Assembly: GCF_032362555.1 (NCBI RefSeq) | Contig: NC_083507.1 | Coordinates: forward strand, 5,955,001-6,019,000 | Direction of reading: 5' to 3' | Length of the DNA: 64,000 nt | Source of the DNA: Amyelois transitella | Taxonomy: Eukaryota > Arthropoda > Insecta > Lepidoptera > Pyralidae | Shown here: piece by piece, positions 1-12,155 of the stretch | Numbering within the stretch: the first letter of the stretch is position 1 | How the letters are laid out: the number at the start of each line of letters is the position of its first letter | Made by a program: the position numbers and the translations under genes | Notes under the pieces: model-generated | What the model was told of the DNA's origin: nothing | The model's database searches: none | Seen by the model: the letters and a program-made list of their open reading frames with translations, nothing else

Positions 1-913
1 TTTTATGGGAATGTCGTAATTTAATCAAAATAAAAACAATTACATTTAATGTTTACAGACATTCAATGCTAACAAATATATCCTTTTAAAACCAACTGAC
101 AAGATCGATATGTATCTGGTTTTTAATCCGCAGCAATGCATCACTCGATTGTTTATGGATTATCAATGGTCAATTTATGCTCTCTAATAAATCACACAAA
201 GCTCCTACCAATACCCAATACTACAGAGTTCCTATAGAAATTGAGTGAATGGGCTGCATACAATGAAAATGTGAATAATATTCTGTCTGTTTCCGCAGAT
301 GTGATGGTTACTGTAAATAATTTCGTGATGGAAAATGTAATAAAGTTGAATACTTTATGTGTTCTTTAGATTTTGGAAATATTTTTTTTATTTATCAATT
401 TATCGTCAATACATTTAACATTTTTGCCGTGCTGAGTAATTTAACAGAACACAGACAACAAACACGAAAGGAAACTGCCCAGCACAGGAAGCTGCAATCT
501 AAGTGATAGGAGAAGAATGGAAACTGAAACGGGAGAAACGATTTTTTTTATTCTACGCAGGCGGAGCTACAAGTATAATCAACTTGCACGTGAAGAATCA
601 ATAAAGATGTATAGAAACACTACATAGTTGTTCTCATCACATCTCTTTTTCTCATGACGATCTGTAAAAAATATTGTGTATGTATTGAAATGTCTTTTCA
701 GTTATCATCGATAGTAGTCATCTACGACTGGCTTGGGAGCTTATATAGCTCTATTCTAATTTTACTCTTTATAAATTCGTCTTTAAAGAAGAGATTGTTA
801 ACTTTGTAGTTTATTTCACCGCTTCGAAAACGATAGAGGCTCTTGATAATAAGTAAGTTAAGACGTCAATAAGTGATACATTTCAGCCATAAAAAAAAAG
901 AGTTTATACCTAC
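1..913. other. Non-coding stretch left of the odorant receptor
   Basis: This AT-rich stretch has no long open frame and no exon that I could join to the receptor to its right. The receptor should continue toward position 1 on the minus strand, so part of this is probably its intron. I searched the minus strand for the typical last receptor exon and did not see one. Confidence 0.4.
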
Positions 914-3116
914 CGCCCTGTAAATATCGTCCGCATACCAACAAACAATACCCATTTGAGTCATTGCTGCCCCCAAAAAGAATTTATTGCTCATCTCCAT
1001 CCACGGTTCCAAGAACTGCAAATTGAAAAGGAACAACTTATAAACTACAAATTGATATATGGTAAAAAAATATTTTGATAAGAATAATTGTTTTCACATG
1101 TAACATACTCATACTTACAACAATACTGAACACGACACAGCAAATATTAACAGAGCTGAGTAACACGTTTATAAGATTCACCACAGAAAATGCATCTTCT
1201 AAATCCTTTGCATAGCTAGAAATATAAGAAGAAAATAGAAAAAAAAATTACTACTACTAGGTTATTGTCACACGTACTAAGTCAGTTTTTGAGTCTGAAT
1301 TAAATTATTTTGGTCTTTTTACTTTTGCATGAAATGTTTACCTAATCAAACGTTGATGAATTTTAATAACGCCGACAATTTGATCATAGCAGTCCTGCGA
1401 TTTGGTGATAGGTCGTCCACTGATATCCACTTCTGCCATGCCCAACTGGCGGATCCTCTCTTGCAACAAGCGCAGAAGCAGACTGATGTGATTAGCCATC
1501 GTTATGAAGAATACATCTGAACCTAGCATACAGCAGACCGAGGCTACTCCTGCAAGGTAATAGTGGCGGAACTTGTTCAAGCAGGCAACTTTTGTTAGTC
1601 TATTTAACAAAGCATTGATTTTTTTGTTATATATATAAGTGCTTAATAATAAATGTAAATATACAAAAATTTACCTGCAAATGTTTCGAAAATATATACC
1701 AATTCATGGACAAAAGGTTTGGTTTTGTCAAATGGATAATAAATCTGCCAAACGTAACCCAGGTCCGAATTTATGCCGCGCGCCAAGCGGTAAAGGTGCA
1801 AGGCCACTGGAGTTAAATTATATAACCATACTCCCAACACGTTCCAAAACAGGTATACTGGAAAATTAAACTGACTAAAATATATAAACTTAATCCATTT
1901 TTGTACGTATAATACCATACATAAATATAATCACGTCCAGGTCCACATCTCTTGTAGAGTAGACAGAGCCAACAGTCCCGAAAAGAATCTAAATAACATC
2001 TTGTGAATAGAACTGCCCATAATTGCCGACAAGCAGCCAATCTCAAAGAATACTGTAACTTACATTTCACAATATTATTTTTTTAAATCTTTAACTTGAC
2101 AATGGGATTCAAGAGTTAGCAATTCTGCCGAAATAACAGACGAAGGAGACCTAGGAGCAAAACTGTCAAGTATAAAATGTTTTGTCATATTGTTGGTACT
2201 CAATCTTAAATTTAATTACTTTATTAATGACTGAATGAAATACTCTTTATCGCACATTATAATTTCAACCGTAAACTTAATATTTATAGTCGGTTCTCGC
2301 TCGGCGTTTCATATCTCTCTATCTTCGTTAATCGCATTATTCGGCTTACAGTCTCTTCAAGCTTCAGGCCAAACTTTTGGTGATCGAGCGAAGAAAATAC
2401 ATATAGTGCGGGGTCATGTACATTTATTAATAATACCTATACATACATCATGAAGTATTTAGTGGTAGAATGCATTAATAGATATCTTACATGCTTGCCT
2501 TCGGCGCAATGAGGTCAGGCTATTGTCCTTAATGGCAGCCGCTTTTGGGTCTTTTTCAGCGACCGGCCATATATCCGCCAGCTCAGTGACTACTTGCCTA
2601 AAATTATTTTGCTTGTACCAAATTGTTAATAATTTTCCAAAGCCTGCAATTTGAAACTTACAAATTAATACATTTAGGTACATGGAATACTATCAAAATG
2701 CAGTCATAATGTTATCAAAATATCTTGATATGTCTTAATAGTGTTTTATTACATTTCTTTCTCAGTTTTTAAAACATTACATCATAAATAATATCACTAC
2801 GTTACTCACTCATCGTATCATACCCGGCAATGTGCAAGTAACTGCCAATTAATTCTTCCAAAGTCACGCTGTTTACAAGCAAATACGCAATGTAAGCGTA
2901 CTGTCCGACCACCATCAAACTAAGAAGGGAGGAACCTATAACAAAGGATATAATGACTAATAACTTTTCTCTAAACGTCTTCGGTACATCATCAATGAAA
3001 GAAAGGCCCATTCTTCTCAAAAAGAAGTTGCAGTAGCTCAAGGAATATCGAATTTCTTCCTTTGCTATCAATTTCGTGTCCTCTGTGTCCGTCATCGTAA
3101 AGTTTACAATGGGCAA
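914..3116 (-). CDS. Odorant receptor, partial (C-terminal exon not found)
   Basis: This is a seven-transmembrane insect odorant receptor, a ligand-gated ion channel subunit of olfactory neuron dendrites that works with the co-receptor Orco. The exons, read on the minus strand, are 3116-2810, 2643-2491, 1857-1675, 1549-1342, 1215-1119 and 1015-914. Every junction has GT/AG borders and a matching phase, giving 350 residues. Hydrophobic stretches fall in exon 1 (LLVIISFVIGSSLLSLMVV), exon 3 (VLGVWLYNLTPVALHLY), exon 4 (GVASVCCMLGSDVFFITMA) and exon 5. The motif DLEDAFSVVNLINVLLSS in exon 5 and GIVCWYADDIYRA in exon 6 are typical of lepidopteran receptors. Family members are about 400 residues, so roughly 50 C-terminal residues are missing. 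The start could instead be the second Met at residue 8. The ligand class cannot be assigned. Confidence 0.88.
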
Positions 3117-3492
3117 AATGATGTAAAATTATATCCAAAGACGCTTTTATATCGAATAATATAATCGTTCCTCTCATTTAATATTTCATGTCAAAGCCCG
3201 CCACAAAATATAGCCATCAGAATTTTATAACGCCAAATGACGGGTTACTGTGTTCGTAATATCTGCTATAAGTAAATAAATTAAATGACACAACTTTATT
3301 ATGGATCTTTTTTATTCTTTCTACATTGAAAGTTCATAGCGTATTATTATGTTTGGTTAATTTATTTATTATAATTCGACCAGAACATGTTATCGTGAAA
3401 CATATCTACTTATTATCTTATGCAAATGTATAATATATTTTTAGTGAATCGATTAGAAAATAAAGACTGTTTGCAAAGCAAATAAAAATTGA

Positions 3493-3656
3493 TCTGTGGT
3501 TTCCGGCACTAAAAAATAGAACCACTCCGTCTATTTTTCCATAAGGGCGACTAACGGATAGGCTTTTTAACTTGAGATTCTTCTTTTAACCGATGAGCTA
3601 GCAACTCTGGCTTTGTCTTCCCCGCAAGGGATATAGACATGATTATATGTTTGTTA
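3493..3656 (+). repeat. SINE-like repeat (family S), internally deleted
   Basis: The copy has the family head (tttccggcact, accactccgtct), the middle motif gcgactaacggatagg and the tail ccccgcaagggatatagac, but the centre is shortened. The better preserved copy at 3671-3935 lies just downstream in the same orientation. Confidence 0.65.
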
Positions 3657-3670
3657 GTACACAAATGTTT

Positions 3671-3935
3671 GTGCCGTGTGGTTCCCGGCACCATTACAAA
3701 AAAGAATAGGACCACTCCATCTCTTTCCCACGGATGTCGTAAAAGGCGACTAAGGGATTTGCTTATAAACTTGGGATTCCTCTTTTAGGCGATGGGCTAG
3801 CAACCAGTCACTATTTGAATCTCAATTCTATCACTAAGCCTAACAGCTGAGCGTGGCCTTTCAGTCTTTTCAAGACTGGTGGCTCTGTCTACCCCGCTAG
3901 GGATATAGACGTGATCATATGTATGTAAGTATGTA
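3671..3935 (+). repeat. SINE-like repeat (family S), near full length
   Basis: About 265 bp. It runs from gtgccgtgtggttcccggca through agaataggaccactcc, gcgactaagggat, gcgatgggctagcaacc and gtcttttcaagactg to ctctgtctaccccgc and a TATG-rich tail. The same order of motifs occurs at 12963, 29377 and 33506 and in partial copies elsewhere in the window. It has no open frame, and I could not find a convincing tRNA A or B box. Confidence 0.75.
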
Positions 3936-4351
3936 GTACACAAATAAACTTGTCCTAACCTCCCTTAGCCTGACTCGTTACAGAGGTTTAAGGACTATGT
4001 TTAGGTAAATATAGAGATCATGATATAAAATATCAAGTAAATTATTCTCAAGTTTTCTTTAATATCAGCGTAGATAACACTGCGAACACAAACCCTTATA
4101 AAAAAATTCTATATCATTTATGTGTTTAAACTTACTTCAATTAAAGTTTAATGTCAAAGAAATGTTCTCGTATGATTTACTTTGGAGTTTACAAAGGATC
4201 GCGAGTAAGTACGAATCTCACACAAATTTTGTGAACAATGAGATCACTGACATCCATACAATTCTATATGTATGTTAGAACATTTATATATATGTTCCCC
4301 GGTATTAAATATCATTTCAGCATAACTTAAATGTTTAAGTTACATATATTT

Positions 4352-4459
4352 ATGAATGTGGATGAAGCGAAGGAAGTATGCAGAGATCGTGGCAAGTGGA
4401 AAGAGGAAGTCTCTGCCTACCCCTCCGGGAAAGAGGCGTGATTTTATGTATGTATGTAT
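4352..4459 (+). repeat. RTE-like LINE fragment, 3' end
   Basis: A 5'-truncated copy of the last ~110 bp of the LINE at 8690-10985. It includes the codons for the C-terminal peptide AKEVCRDRGKWKE and the gcgtgattttatgtatgtatg tail. Confidence 0.8.
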
Positions 4460-5110
4460 TTTATATACTTACTCATTTGCAATATGCGGGTCTTATATTA
4501 TTTAAAAGAAATTTTCTTTTAACTCAAAACCCGCGGCTCCTTTAACGTAGAATGCCCGTTAATTTCCGTTCCCGTGGGAATTGCAGGAAATACTCTCTTA
4601 GTTCGCCCCATCCTTATGTGGTCTATCAAATCTCAAATCTCCAGACACACAGTCAGTCCTCTTTTTATATATTTAGGTAAGCATGATAACACATAAACTA
4701 CAGCTACAAGATCTAATTTCTTTCGTATAATAATATATAATTTGTATCAAGTTCCTTTTTTAAATTCAATCAAAGAACTTTCAAGACACCGAGTAGAACT
4801 GCAAGTTACACTGCTAACTAGTAACAGAATAAACCGGTCGCTAACAACTTCCATTTCAATTCTAAAGTTAAAAATTGAACTTCACAGTTCCAATTTTAAA
4901 AATCTTAACTCACGATGACAACGGAGTTTCGTTAAAGATTAAAAAAGTTTAAGGAGTTCCGACTATTTCCCCAGCGAGATTTCGAAGCCCGGACGTTGCC
5001 AGAAGAAAGGCGTTTTACAAAAAGAGTAAGTATAGTGACGTCGCCGGTTCATTTCCGCCTTGGGCCTTGTTGGCGGGTGTCCGGGTGCCTGCCGCCGAGC
5101 GAGCGAGCGT
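4460..5110. other. Non-coding stretch
   Basis: AT-rich sequence with no recognisable gene. The last ~80 bp before 5110 are unusually GC-rich for the window and adjoin a putative signal-peptide exon. Confidence 0.35.
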
Positions 5111-5116
5111 ACTTAC

Positions 5117-5188
5117 AACAAATAAATTGTAAAGCGCATTGAAAAAGACCACAGCGATTAAAATGTACTTGGCGTTCTTGAAAACCAT
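5117..5188 (-). CDS. Putative first coding exon with signal peptide
   Basis: Reading the minus strand from an ATG at 5188 gives 24 codons, with a lysine early on, then the hydrophobic run YILIAVVFFNALYNLFV. A strong donor GTAAGT follows in phase 0. This is what the first exon of a secreted protein looks like. I could not find the following exon between here and the odorant receptor, so the gene is not identified and the exon may be fortuitous. Confidence 0.3.
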
Positions 5189-5189
5189 G

Positions 5190-6280
5190 ATGCAATTATT
5201 TTTTTAAAACATCAAATATAGCTTATTTCATTATTTTAGAATGCGAGTTCGCAAGACTTTAGCAATAAATGAAATCTTTTACATATTTTTATACCAGACT
5301 TTTGAAATTTTTAAAAAAGACGCAACAAAGATATTTCCATTTTTAAAAATCTAATCCAAACTTCCATTTAAAAATTTTAAATACCATTATTTTTGTTAAC
5401 TTTTAATCTCTCCACGGGTAAACCACTGAACCGATCTTCATAAAATTTTGCACGCTTATATGTAAAGTGGAGTACGGACCGATAATATAATAAACTAACC
5501 GACACTCTTACGGTGAATTTAAACAGCGTGAGGAAACCTGCACATTTACAACTGGATGTGTAACCATAAATCTAATAACGGTTTGGTTTACCTGCAAATG
5601 TTGGGTAGGTGTAAAAACCTGACTCACCCAATCTAGGATCCATGATCGAAGGCAAACCCCGGGCTTCTCTAGTTTGAGTATGCGAAACCCAGGAGTAGGA
5701 ATAAGATTGGAGTACGGGAATCGATAGTAAAAGGTACTCTTACGAAAACTAGTAAATTATAAATTACAAACAACAATTGGTAAATTAATTACATTAATAC
5801 GCAGTTATTAAAAAATATTTTTTATACCAATAACCATATACACAATGCAACATAATAGCTACTGAAATCACAACTAATACTGTCTACGACGATCTTCGTA
5901 GCCAGCGTAAGAGCTTCTGCGAGTACTCGTAGCTCGTAGCAGCCATAAGTGCTACGAACGCAAATGACCGAAGCTCAGCACTTTATAATATTCTAGCGAC
6001 CCGCCCCGATTTTGCACGGGTAGCATTTAAACATATAAACCTTCCTCTTAAAAAAAACTACATCAATCGTGTAGTTTAAAGATCTAAGTATACATACAGA
6101 CATAAGGACAGACGCGAGAATCGACTTTGCTTTATACTATGTATGTACTAGAGGACGAGCGCACATCTGCCCGCATAAAACGAAAAAGTAAACCCTCTTT
6201 TAGTAACCCTGAACCACATAAGGAAACTACATGCGAAATCTTAAATATAAATACAACGAAAGTACTCTACTCTTTCTTAA
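5190..6280. repeat. Anonymous repeat-derived sequence
   Basis: No coding potential is seen. The text has the character of old lepidopteran interspersed repeats: gtgaggaaacctgcacattt near 5528, cgccccgattttgcacgggt near 6003, and a cluster of CTACGA/TCGTAG words at 5880-5965. Confidence 0.35.
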
Positions 6281-6286
6281 TTTTAA

Positions 6287-6351
6287 ATCTCCATGCAATT
6301 TTGATATATATATAAATATATTATATAATAAAATCGAAATTGCATGGAGAT
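6287..6351. repeat. Inverted repeat, 19-bp arms
   Basis: The arm 6287-6305 (atctccatgcaattttgat) pairs with 6333-6351 with one G:T-type mismatch, around a 27-nt AT-only loop. It is probably the terminus of a small palindromic element. Confidence 0.6.
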
Positions 6352-6447
6352 CAATTCAGTTGTTTTAACGTGCAAGACGGATAATCAAACACACTTTTCA
6401 TGTATATTATTAGTATAGATAAATGTTATCCGTATCAATCAAGACTG

Positions 6448-6497
6448 TAACCTCTGTCTACCCCGGAAGGTATAGAGACGTGATTATATGTATGTAT
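6448..6497 (+). repeat. SINE-like family S, tail only
   Basis: This fragment holds only ctctgtctaccccgg, then atagagacgtgattatatg and TATG repeats, which is the 3' end of family S. Confidence 0.6.
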
Positions 6498-6884
6498 GTT
6501 ATCCCACTACATATAAAGTAATATATGTACAATATTATCACAAATTTAATGGCAATCAAGATTTAGTGAATTCCTAAGTTATGACCACACAGCAACCGTA
6601 AACACAAGTTTCGAGCCGCTATTGCCCGCGACTGTGTCGACAAACTTATGATGAAAGCTCTAAAGTTTCCAACTGCACTCAGGAGCCACATAAATTATTA
6701 GTTGCAAGACTCGGCTTAACACCTGCCCTGAAACGGCTGTGGTACGTAAATTGGTTTCCTTGCGATACTATGTATGATAGGGACAATGGCTGTATGTAGG
6801 AATGTTCAGAAATAATAATAGCTAATGAAACTTGAAGATCATGTCTATTACTGTTCCTCGTTTTATTTTATAAATCGATACAGT

Positions 6885-7190
6885 AGTTTTTAGGGTTTCG
6901 TACCTTAAAGGTAAAAAAGAGACCCTATTACTAAGCCTTCGCTTTTTGTCTGTATGTTCGTCCGTCAGTCTGTCACCAGGCTGTATCTTATGAACCGTGA
7001 TAGCTAAAAATCTGAAATTTTCACGAATTATATATTTCCGTTGCCGCTATAACAAAAATTACCAAAAATAATAATAAAAAAATTTATTACAAATCATGGC
7101 AAGCATTGCATTTAAATGCATTTCTTATAGTTAATGATACGGAACCCTCCGTGTGCAAGAGCGATTTGCACTTGGCCGGTTTTTACTTAA
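6885..7190 (+). repeat. Interspersed repeat (gggtttcgtacc ... ttgcacttggccggttt)
   Basis: The block begins with gggtttcgtacc and holds gtccgtcagtctgtcaccag, gttgccgctataacaaaaat and atacggaaccctccgtgtgc. It ends with ttgcacttggccggttt. I recognise the style as a common non-coding repeat of moth and butterfly genomes, but not its class. There is no open frame. Confidence 0.55.
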
Positions 7191-7384
7191 TTCTCTATTC
7201 TTTGTCGTAACCTTTTCCCACTCTATTCATGGGGTCGGCACATTATGTTTATTTTTTCAAAAAACATATATAGTATGAGGGTTTGAAATTTTAACTTTTC
7301 CGTCTAGAACGTACAAATGGTGTCCGCTGCTTTTTCTATATTGAATTGTGTTATGTGAACCGCATGAAAGGCATTTACTACATA

Positions 7385-7545
7385 GGAACATACATACATA
7401 TAATCACATCTATATTCCTTGCGGGGTAGATTGAGCCAACAGTCTTGAAAAGACTGAAAGGCCAGGTCAAGCTGTTCGGCTTAAGCTGGAATTCATATAG
7501 TGACAGCTTGCTAGCCTACAAGAAGACTACCAAGTTTATAACAAA
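7385..7545 (-). repeat. SINE-like family S, minus orientation, partial
   Basis: It starts with the inverted tail acatacatacatataatcac, followed by gcggggtaga, cagtcttgaaaagactgaaa and agcttgctagcc. The copy loses similarity before the head. Confidence 0.65.
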
Positions 7546-8685
7546 GGAAAACTTACTAATAAAGACAACTAATGTTTATTTATATTCAAAGAAGTTTGTG
7601 ATGTTATACAAACTCTTTGGGTTTTTGACATATTTTATTTAATGATATGTATTTCAACAAATATATATTTCAACATTACAATGTCCAGATTGAACTTTTT
7701 TATGCCATAAATATTGCGCAAAGAAGCCGCGCTCCTACTTTGAAGTTGTTTCAAAGATGTAGAAGAACAAGCAAAGATTTTGAAACAACAAGAAACTTAC
7801 GAGTACTATTACCGTGATACCTCAAATATGTAAATTAGTACAAGTTGCATGCACGTTGCAACTACGTATATTAATTCATAAGCTATTTGCTTCGACCTGC
7901 CAGATGCAGTAAGTTCACAAATGGTGTTTCCATTCCTTAAGAATTTTCTGAACATATGTTAATATGAGACGCATCTTAATGTAAAACGAAATAAGAATTT
8001 CGTGTGTTTATTTCAAACAAAAAACCTTTATCGAATTATCCTATTACATTTATTCCATTCAAGATTAACAGTCTTATCGCAATATACAAAATAAAAGATT
8101 AAAGTATGTGTATATTTATTAATGTATGAATGAATGAGGATCATGAAATTTAATAAATTGCTTTTTGTCTTTCAATGCAAATGGGTTGGTAATTTTTTGT
8201 TTTAAAATCGCGTTGTTCTATTAAACTAATTTGTTCCCAACCTAGATTATACGTGTTCAAAATAATGCCTATGAAAGTTCTATAATATCAGTTCTTGAAC
8301 CAAATGTCATTCTTATGCTGTTAAAAATAGATTTCTACAGCGTGCCTACTTATATAATCAGGCTTTTGATTGTCCGCCTTCTATTTGGACAGCTGGTATC
8401 CCTACAGAGACATGACTTTACAACTGTTAGTGATAAACTTCCCAAGCAGATAACTGCGCGAGTTATTAACTTCATTGAACAAGTCAGGTACAAGTCTGAG
8501 TCAGATAAATCTCTGAACGCGAAATGAACAGGGTTTGAAAAAGATTAAATAACCATTTTTTATTTATACCAAAAATACTTCATTATATCAAATGTACCTA
8601 TAATTTGTCATGAGTAAACTTTATTTTAATACACTTAACAAAATAAATATGCCAATATGCCAATAATCAAATGCCAATATGCCAA
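7546..8685. other. Non-coding stretch
   Basis: AT-rich sequence without recognisable genes. A short reiterated ATGCCAAT word at 8648-8686 immediately precedes the LINE and may be part of its 5' junction. Confidence 0.35.
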
Positions 8686-8689
8686 TCTA

Positions 8690-10985
8690 AGGTCTGCCGC
8701 GCCGATGGATGCATGGCTAGGGGCGAGCCTAGTCTCGAGCGTGCCACTTCCGCCATGGGGTTGGGCGACCCCCAGGTAATGGCTAGCCTTACCCTGGCAT
8801 GCGGGGCTCTGCTGGGGCGGACAAAATTGTTCCCTTGCGTCTCGTGGGAATCGCATGGATGCAAATTTTTTGAAAGAGCACCTAAATGGCGGCGATGGTG
8901 TCCGCACCCCATCACGTCTCGTTCCCGGCGGGAGCGGTATGCGGTCTGCTGAAAGCCGCTTTGCGACGATGAATGTAAGAGGAGGAATGAAGGATAAAAT
9001 TGAGGAAGTATGTCAGATGATGGGTGAAAGACGGTTGGATGTGTTGTGCGTGAATGAAACGAAGCGGAAAGGATGCGACGCGACGCAGCACGGCCCTTAC
9101 ACGGCGTATTGGTCTGGAATTTCCAGTACCAGCCGAGGCTGTCAAGGGGTCGGTCTAATCCTTTCTGCACGAATGGCTGAGTGTGTGAATGAGTATGAGT
9201 GTGTCAGCCCTCGTCTTCTATGGATTAGGCTGAAAGTTGGAATCACTCGGATCTTCGTTTTAGGTGTTTATGCACCGTGGGATGTGGGTTCGAGGGGTAC
9301 AACATCAGCAAAAAGCGAAAACGAGGAGTTCTGGAATAGTGTAAGAGAAGTATTGAAAGTTACCAAGCCAAATGAGAAGATTATTATGTTAGGTGATACG
9401 AAATTGAAATGTTTGAAATTGTGGAAGCACTTAAGAGTATGAAAGCGGGTAAGGCTGCCGGGTATGATAGAGTGTCGGTCGAGATGCTTAAAGCAGGAAA
9501 AGGCGTCGTAGCTAGACAGTTGTACTGCCTTTTCAATTTGTGTTGGAGAAACGGCCGAGTACCAAAAGATTGGTGTAAGGCTGTTATTGTGCCACTTTAC
9601 AAAGGAAAAGGGTCACAACTGGACTGCAAAAATTATCGTGGTATAAGCCTGCTTAGCGTCGTCGGCAAATTGTATGCTAAGGTATTGATTAATAGAGTCA
9701 GGAATGAAACTGATGACAAAATATGGGATGCTCAAGCGGGATTTCGAAAGGGAATGGGATGTACTGATCAGGTCTTTTCTTTGCGGTGCATAGCCGAAAA
9801 GTTTTTGGCCAAAAGTCAAAAAGTCTATTGCACATTCGTGGATTTGGAAAAGACCTATGACAGAGTTGAGAGGAATGAATTGTGGTTAGCACTTTCTATG
9901 CATGGGGTGAGCAGTCTCTTGATACGAGCACTGAAATCCTTATATGAGGATTCGAGTGCTTGTGTCAGGATAAACGGAGCGCACACTGAGTGGTTTAAGA
10001 TTGAGAAAGGTGTTAGGCAGGGATGTGTTGCGTCACCGTGGCTGTTCAACCTATTTATGGATAGTTGTTTGACAGATTTGAAAGAGTCTGAAAGTGGATT
10101 AAGGATGAATGAATTACTCGTCAAATGTCTGCTCTATGCCGACGATCAGGTTATACTGGCGTCATCAGCGGAGGAGTTACAGGAGATGGTAAACTGTATG
10201 CATGAAGCTTTAAAAGAGAAAGGAATGAAAGTGAACGTAAGTAAAACTAAAACACTGGTTTTTGAAATGGAGAAAGAAATGACAGCATGTAATATTTTGA
10301 TTGGAGGAGAAAAAGTTGAGCAAGTGAAAGAGTTTGTATATCTAGGATCAAAGTTTACATCAGATGGCAAGTGTGATAGTGATATTGAAAGGAGAGTGAA
10401 CGCGGGGAACATGGTGAATGGAGCTTTGCATGCCTTTATGAGCAGTCAGAAACTATCCAAAAAGGCTCGACTGGCTGTGCACAGGGGCGTGTTGGTCCCG
10501 ACATTAATGTATGGGAGTGAAAGTTGGGTATGGCAAAAGAAGCACGAAAGCAGAATAAATGCAGTGGAAATGAGAGCGTTAAGGAGTATGTTGGGTGTGA
10601 AATTGAGTGACCGGATAAGGAACAGCGTCATAAGGGAATGTTGTGATGTGAAAGAAGATGTAGTTACAGGAATAGAAAAGGGTATGTTGAGATGGTTCGG
10701 TCATGTGGAGAGGATGAATGAAAACAGGTTGACTAAGCAGATATACAAGGAGAGTGTGGAGGGAAAGGTCGGGGTGGGAAGACCTAGACGAACATATCTT
10801 GATCAAATTAAGGACGTCCTGGTGAAGGGTCAGGTCAAAAGTGCCCGAAACCGCCGAGCTTGCATGAAGAGAGTTATGAATGTGGATGAAGCAAAGGAAG
10901 TATGCAGGGATCGTGGCAAGTGGAAAGAGGTAGTCTCTGCCTACCCCTCCGGGAAAGAGGCGTGAGTTTATGTATGTATGTATGT
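8690..10985 (+). mobile_element. Non-LTR retrotransposon (LINE), RTE-like, internally deleted
   Basis: The element begins with GC-rich 5' sequence (gccgcgccgatggatgcatg), carries endonuclease and reverse transcriptase regions, and ends in a (TATG)n tail at about 10970-10983. Several 3' fragments of the same family occur in the window (4352, 36478, 58722; rearranged at 47890), so this is a locally repeated family. The GC content and the codon pattern differ clearly from the AT-rich flanks. Confidence 0.85.
8855..10965 (+). pseudogene. LINE endonuclease-reverse transcriptase, disrupted
   Basis: The first frame (8855-9442) reads as an AP-type endonuclease: TMNVRGG, the catalytic-Glu motif LCVNETKRKG, GVGLI and VYAPWD, as far as IIMLGDT. 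There it stops matching, so the downstream endonuclease motifs (Asp-Asn, SDH) are absent. The second frame (9409-10965, 518 aa) is a nearly complete reverse transcriptase: MKAGKAAGYD, VPLYKGKG, NYRGISLL, QAGFRKG, FVDLEKTYDRV, GVRQGCVASPWLFN and the catalytic YADDQVILA. A C-terminal region with WFGHVERM and GRPRRTYLDQI follows. The two regions lie in different frames (2 and 1) and abut at about 9400, which indicates an internal deletion. Assignment to the RTE group is by motif style and is not certain; the copy cannot encode a full-length enzyme. Confidence 0.85.
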
Positions 10986-11927
10986 AACAAAATAAAATGT
11001 CCACAAAATTTTCTTCTTTACTAGAACACATCTTTCACAAATAATAATATTCAAATTTGTTATCTGCAATTTATGTTAATACGAGTATTTATAAAAGTAC
11101 CTGATTCACTCATGGAAGTCTGAATAGTATAAATCTATAAAAATGGTAAATTGTGGTGATACTGTCATTGCAACTACTAGCAATCAATTGTCTTAGATAT
11201 TTCAAATTTTTTTGTACCAATTTAATTATGTATTTTTTTGTACTAATAGTAAATACGAGTGAGGTTGAAAATAGATCAAGTAAGATATACAAACTATCGG
11301 CATCCGAAGGCTTCAATGCTGGAGTCCCAAGTCCCACCTGTCGAGGATTATTGAGCTCACATTTAGCCGGCTTTTCGGAATTTAGTGGATGCTCGCAAAA
11401 GTAAGCAGTTGTTGTATTATCCCAAAATATCTTATTTTATTTATATGAATACCTCGTGTTTGAGAATAAAGATATATGTATTTTTCATACTGATCCTTTT
11501 TTGTATTTTCTTATTATGTTACGATAATAGTTAGTAGATATAAAATAAAATTACTTTATAGCTACCTAATTAAAAATTGCTCAAAACAAAGATACGTTTT
11601 TCCGTAATTACAAGATTAAAGTACCTACTTAAAATTTTACCCTAAATTAAAATATTATTACCTTATTACGCGGAAATTTTACAAAGGCTTACGGGCTCTT
11701 GTTGGGCTTTCACTAGTACTAAAGCCGAGCAAGGAAAAATGTGGAAGCTCTTGAGGCTTATCTCTCCGCGCGGGAACACGGGAAGCCCTCTCGACATTTT
11801 AAAGGATATTGATAATACCGTTTCGTTTCTATCATGAATAAGATTTGTATGTCATTTGATCCTGAAGAGTTTTACAATTTAATGTTAGCACTTACTTAAG
11901 AATTATCGATTTTACATACATAATAAA
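10986..11927. other. Non-coding stretch
   Basis: AT-rich sequence; I see no gene. The 75-83 aa frames between 11110 and 11404 resemble nothing I know and have AT-driven composition. Confidence 0.35.
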
Positions 11928-12155
11928 CTAGCTTCTACCCGCAACTTCGCCCACGCGAAATAAGCGCCACCTACACGCGCGAATTTGGCGGCGCTTACAA
12001 AAGAATACAGGATTTTGCTACCACCACATAATACCACAAGAACTATAACTTTTAACCGGGATGAAAAGTACCCAATACCCACCTGATTTGATTTTCAACA
12101 AGATTGGTTCAGAAGATAAGGCATGAAGCAAAAACAAACAAATAAACTTTCTATT
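11928..12155 (+). repeat. Interspersed repeat (ctacccgcaacttcgcccacg type)
   Basis: The head ctagcttctacccgcaactt is followed by gcgccacct, then a pattern around gattggttcagaagataag and aaacaaacaaataaac. Similar blocks start at 12422, 19855 and 63718, and an inverted head lies near 39450. It is non-coding and its class is not assigned. Confidence 0.55.

Noticed and set aside
3672..3935. tRNA-derived head in the SINE-like family
   Set aside because: I looked for A and B boxes and found no convincing pair, so no tRNA gene or tRNA head is claimed.
8667..9170. A 167-codon open frame on the minus strand
   Set aside because: It is the antisense shadow of the LINE endonuclease region.
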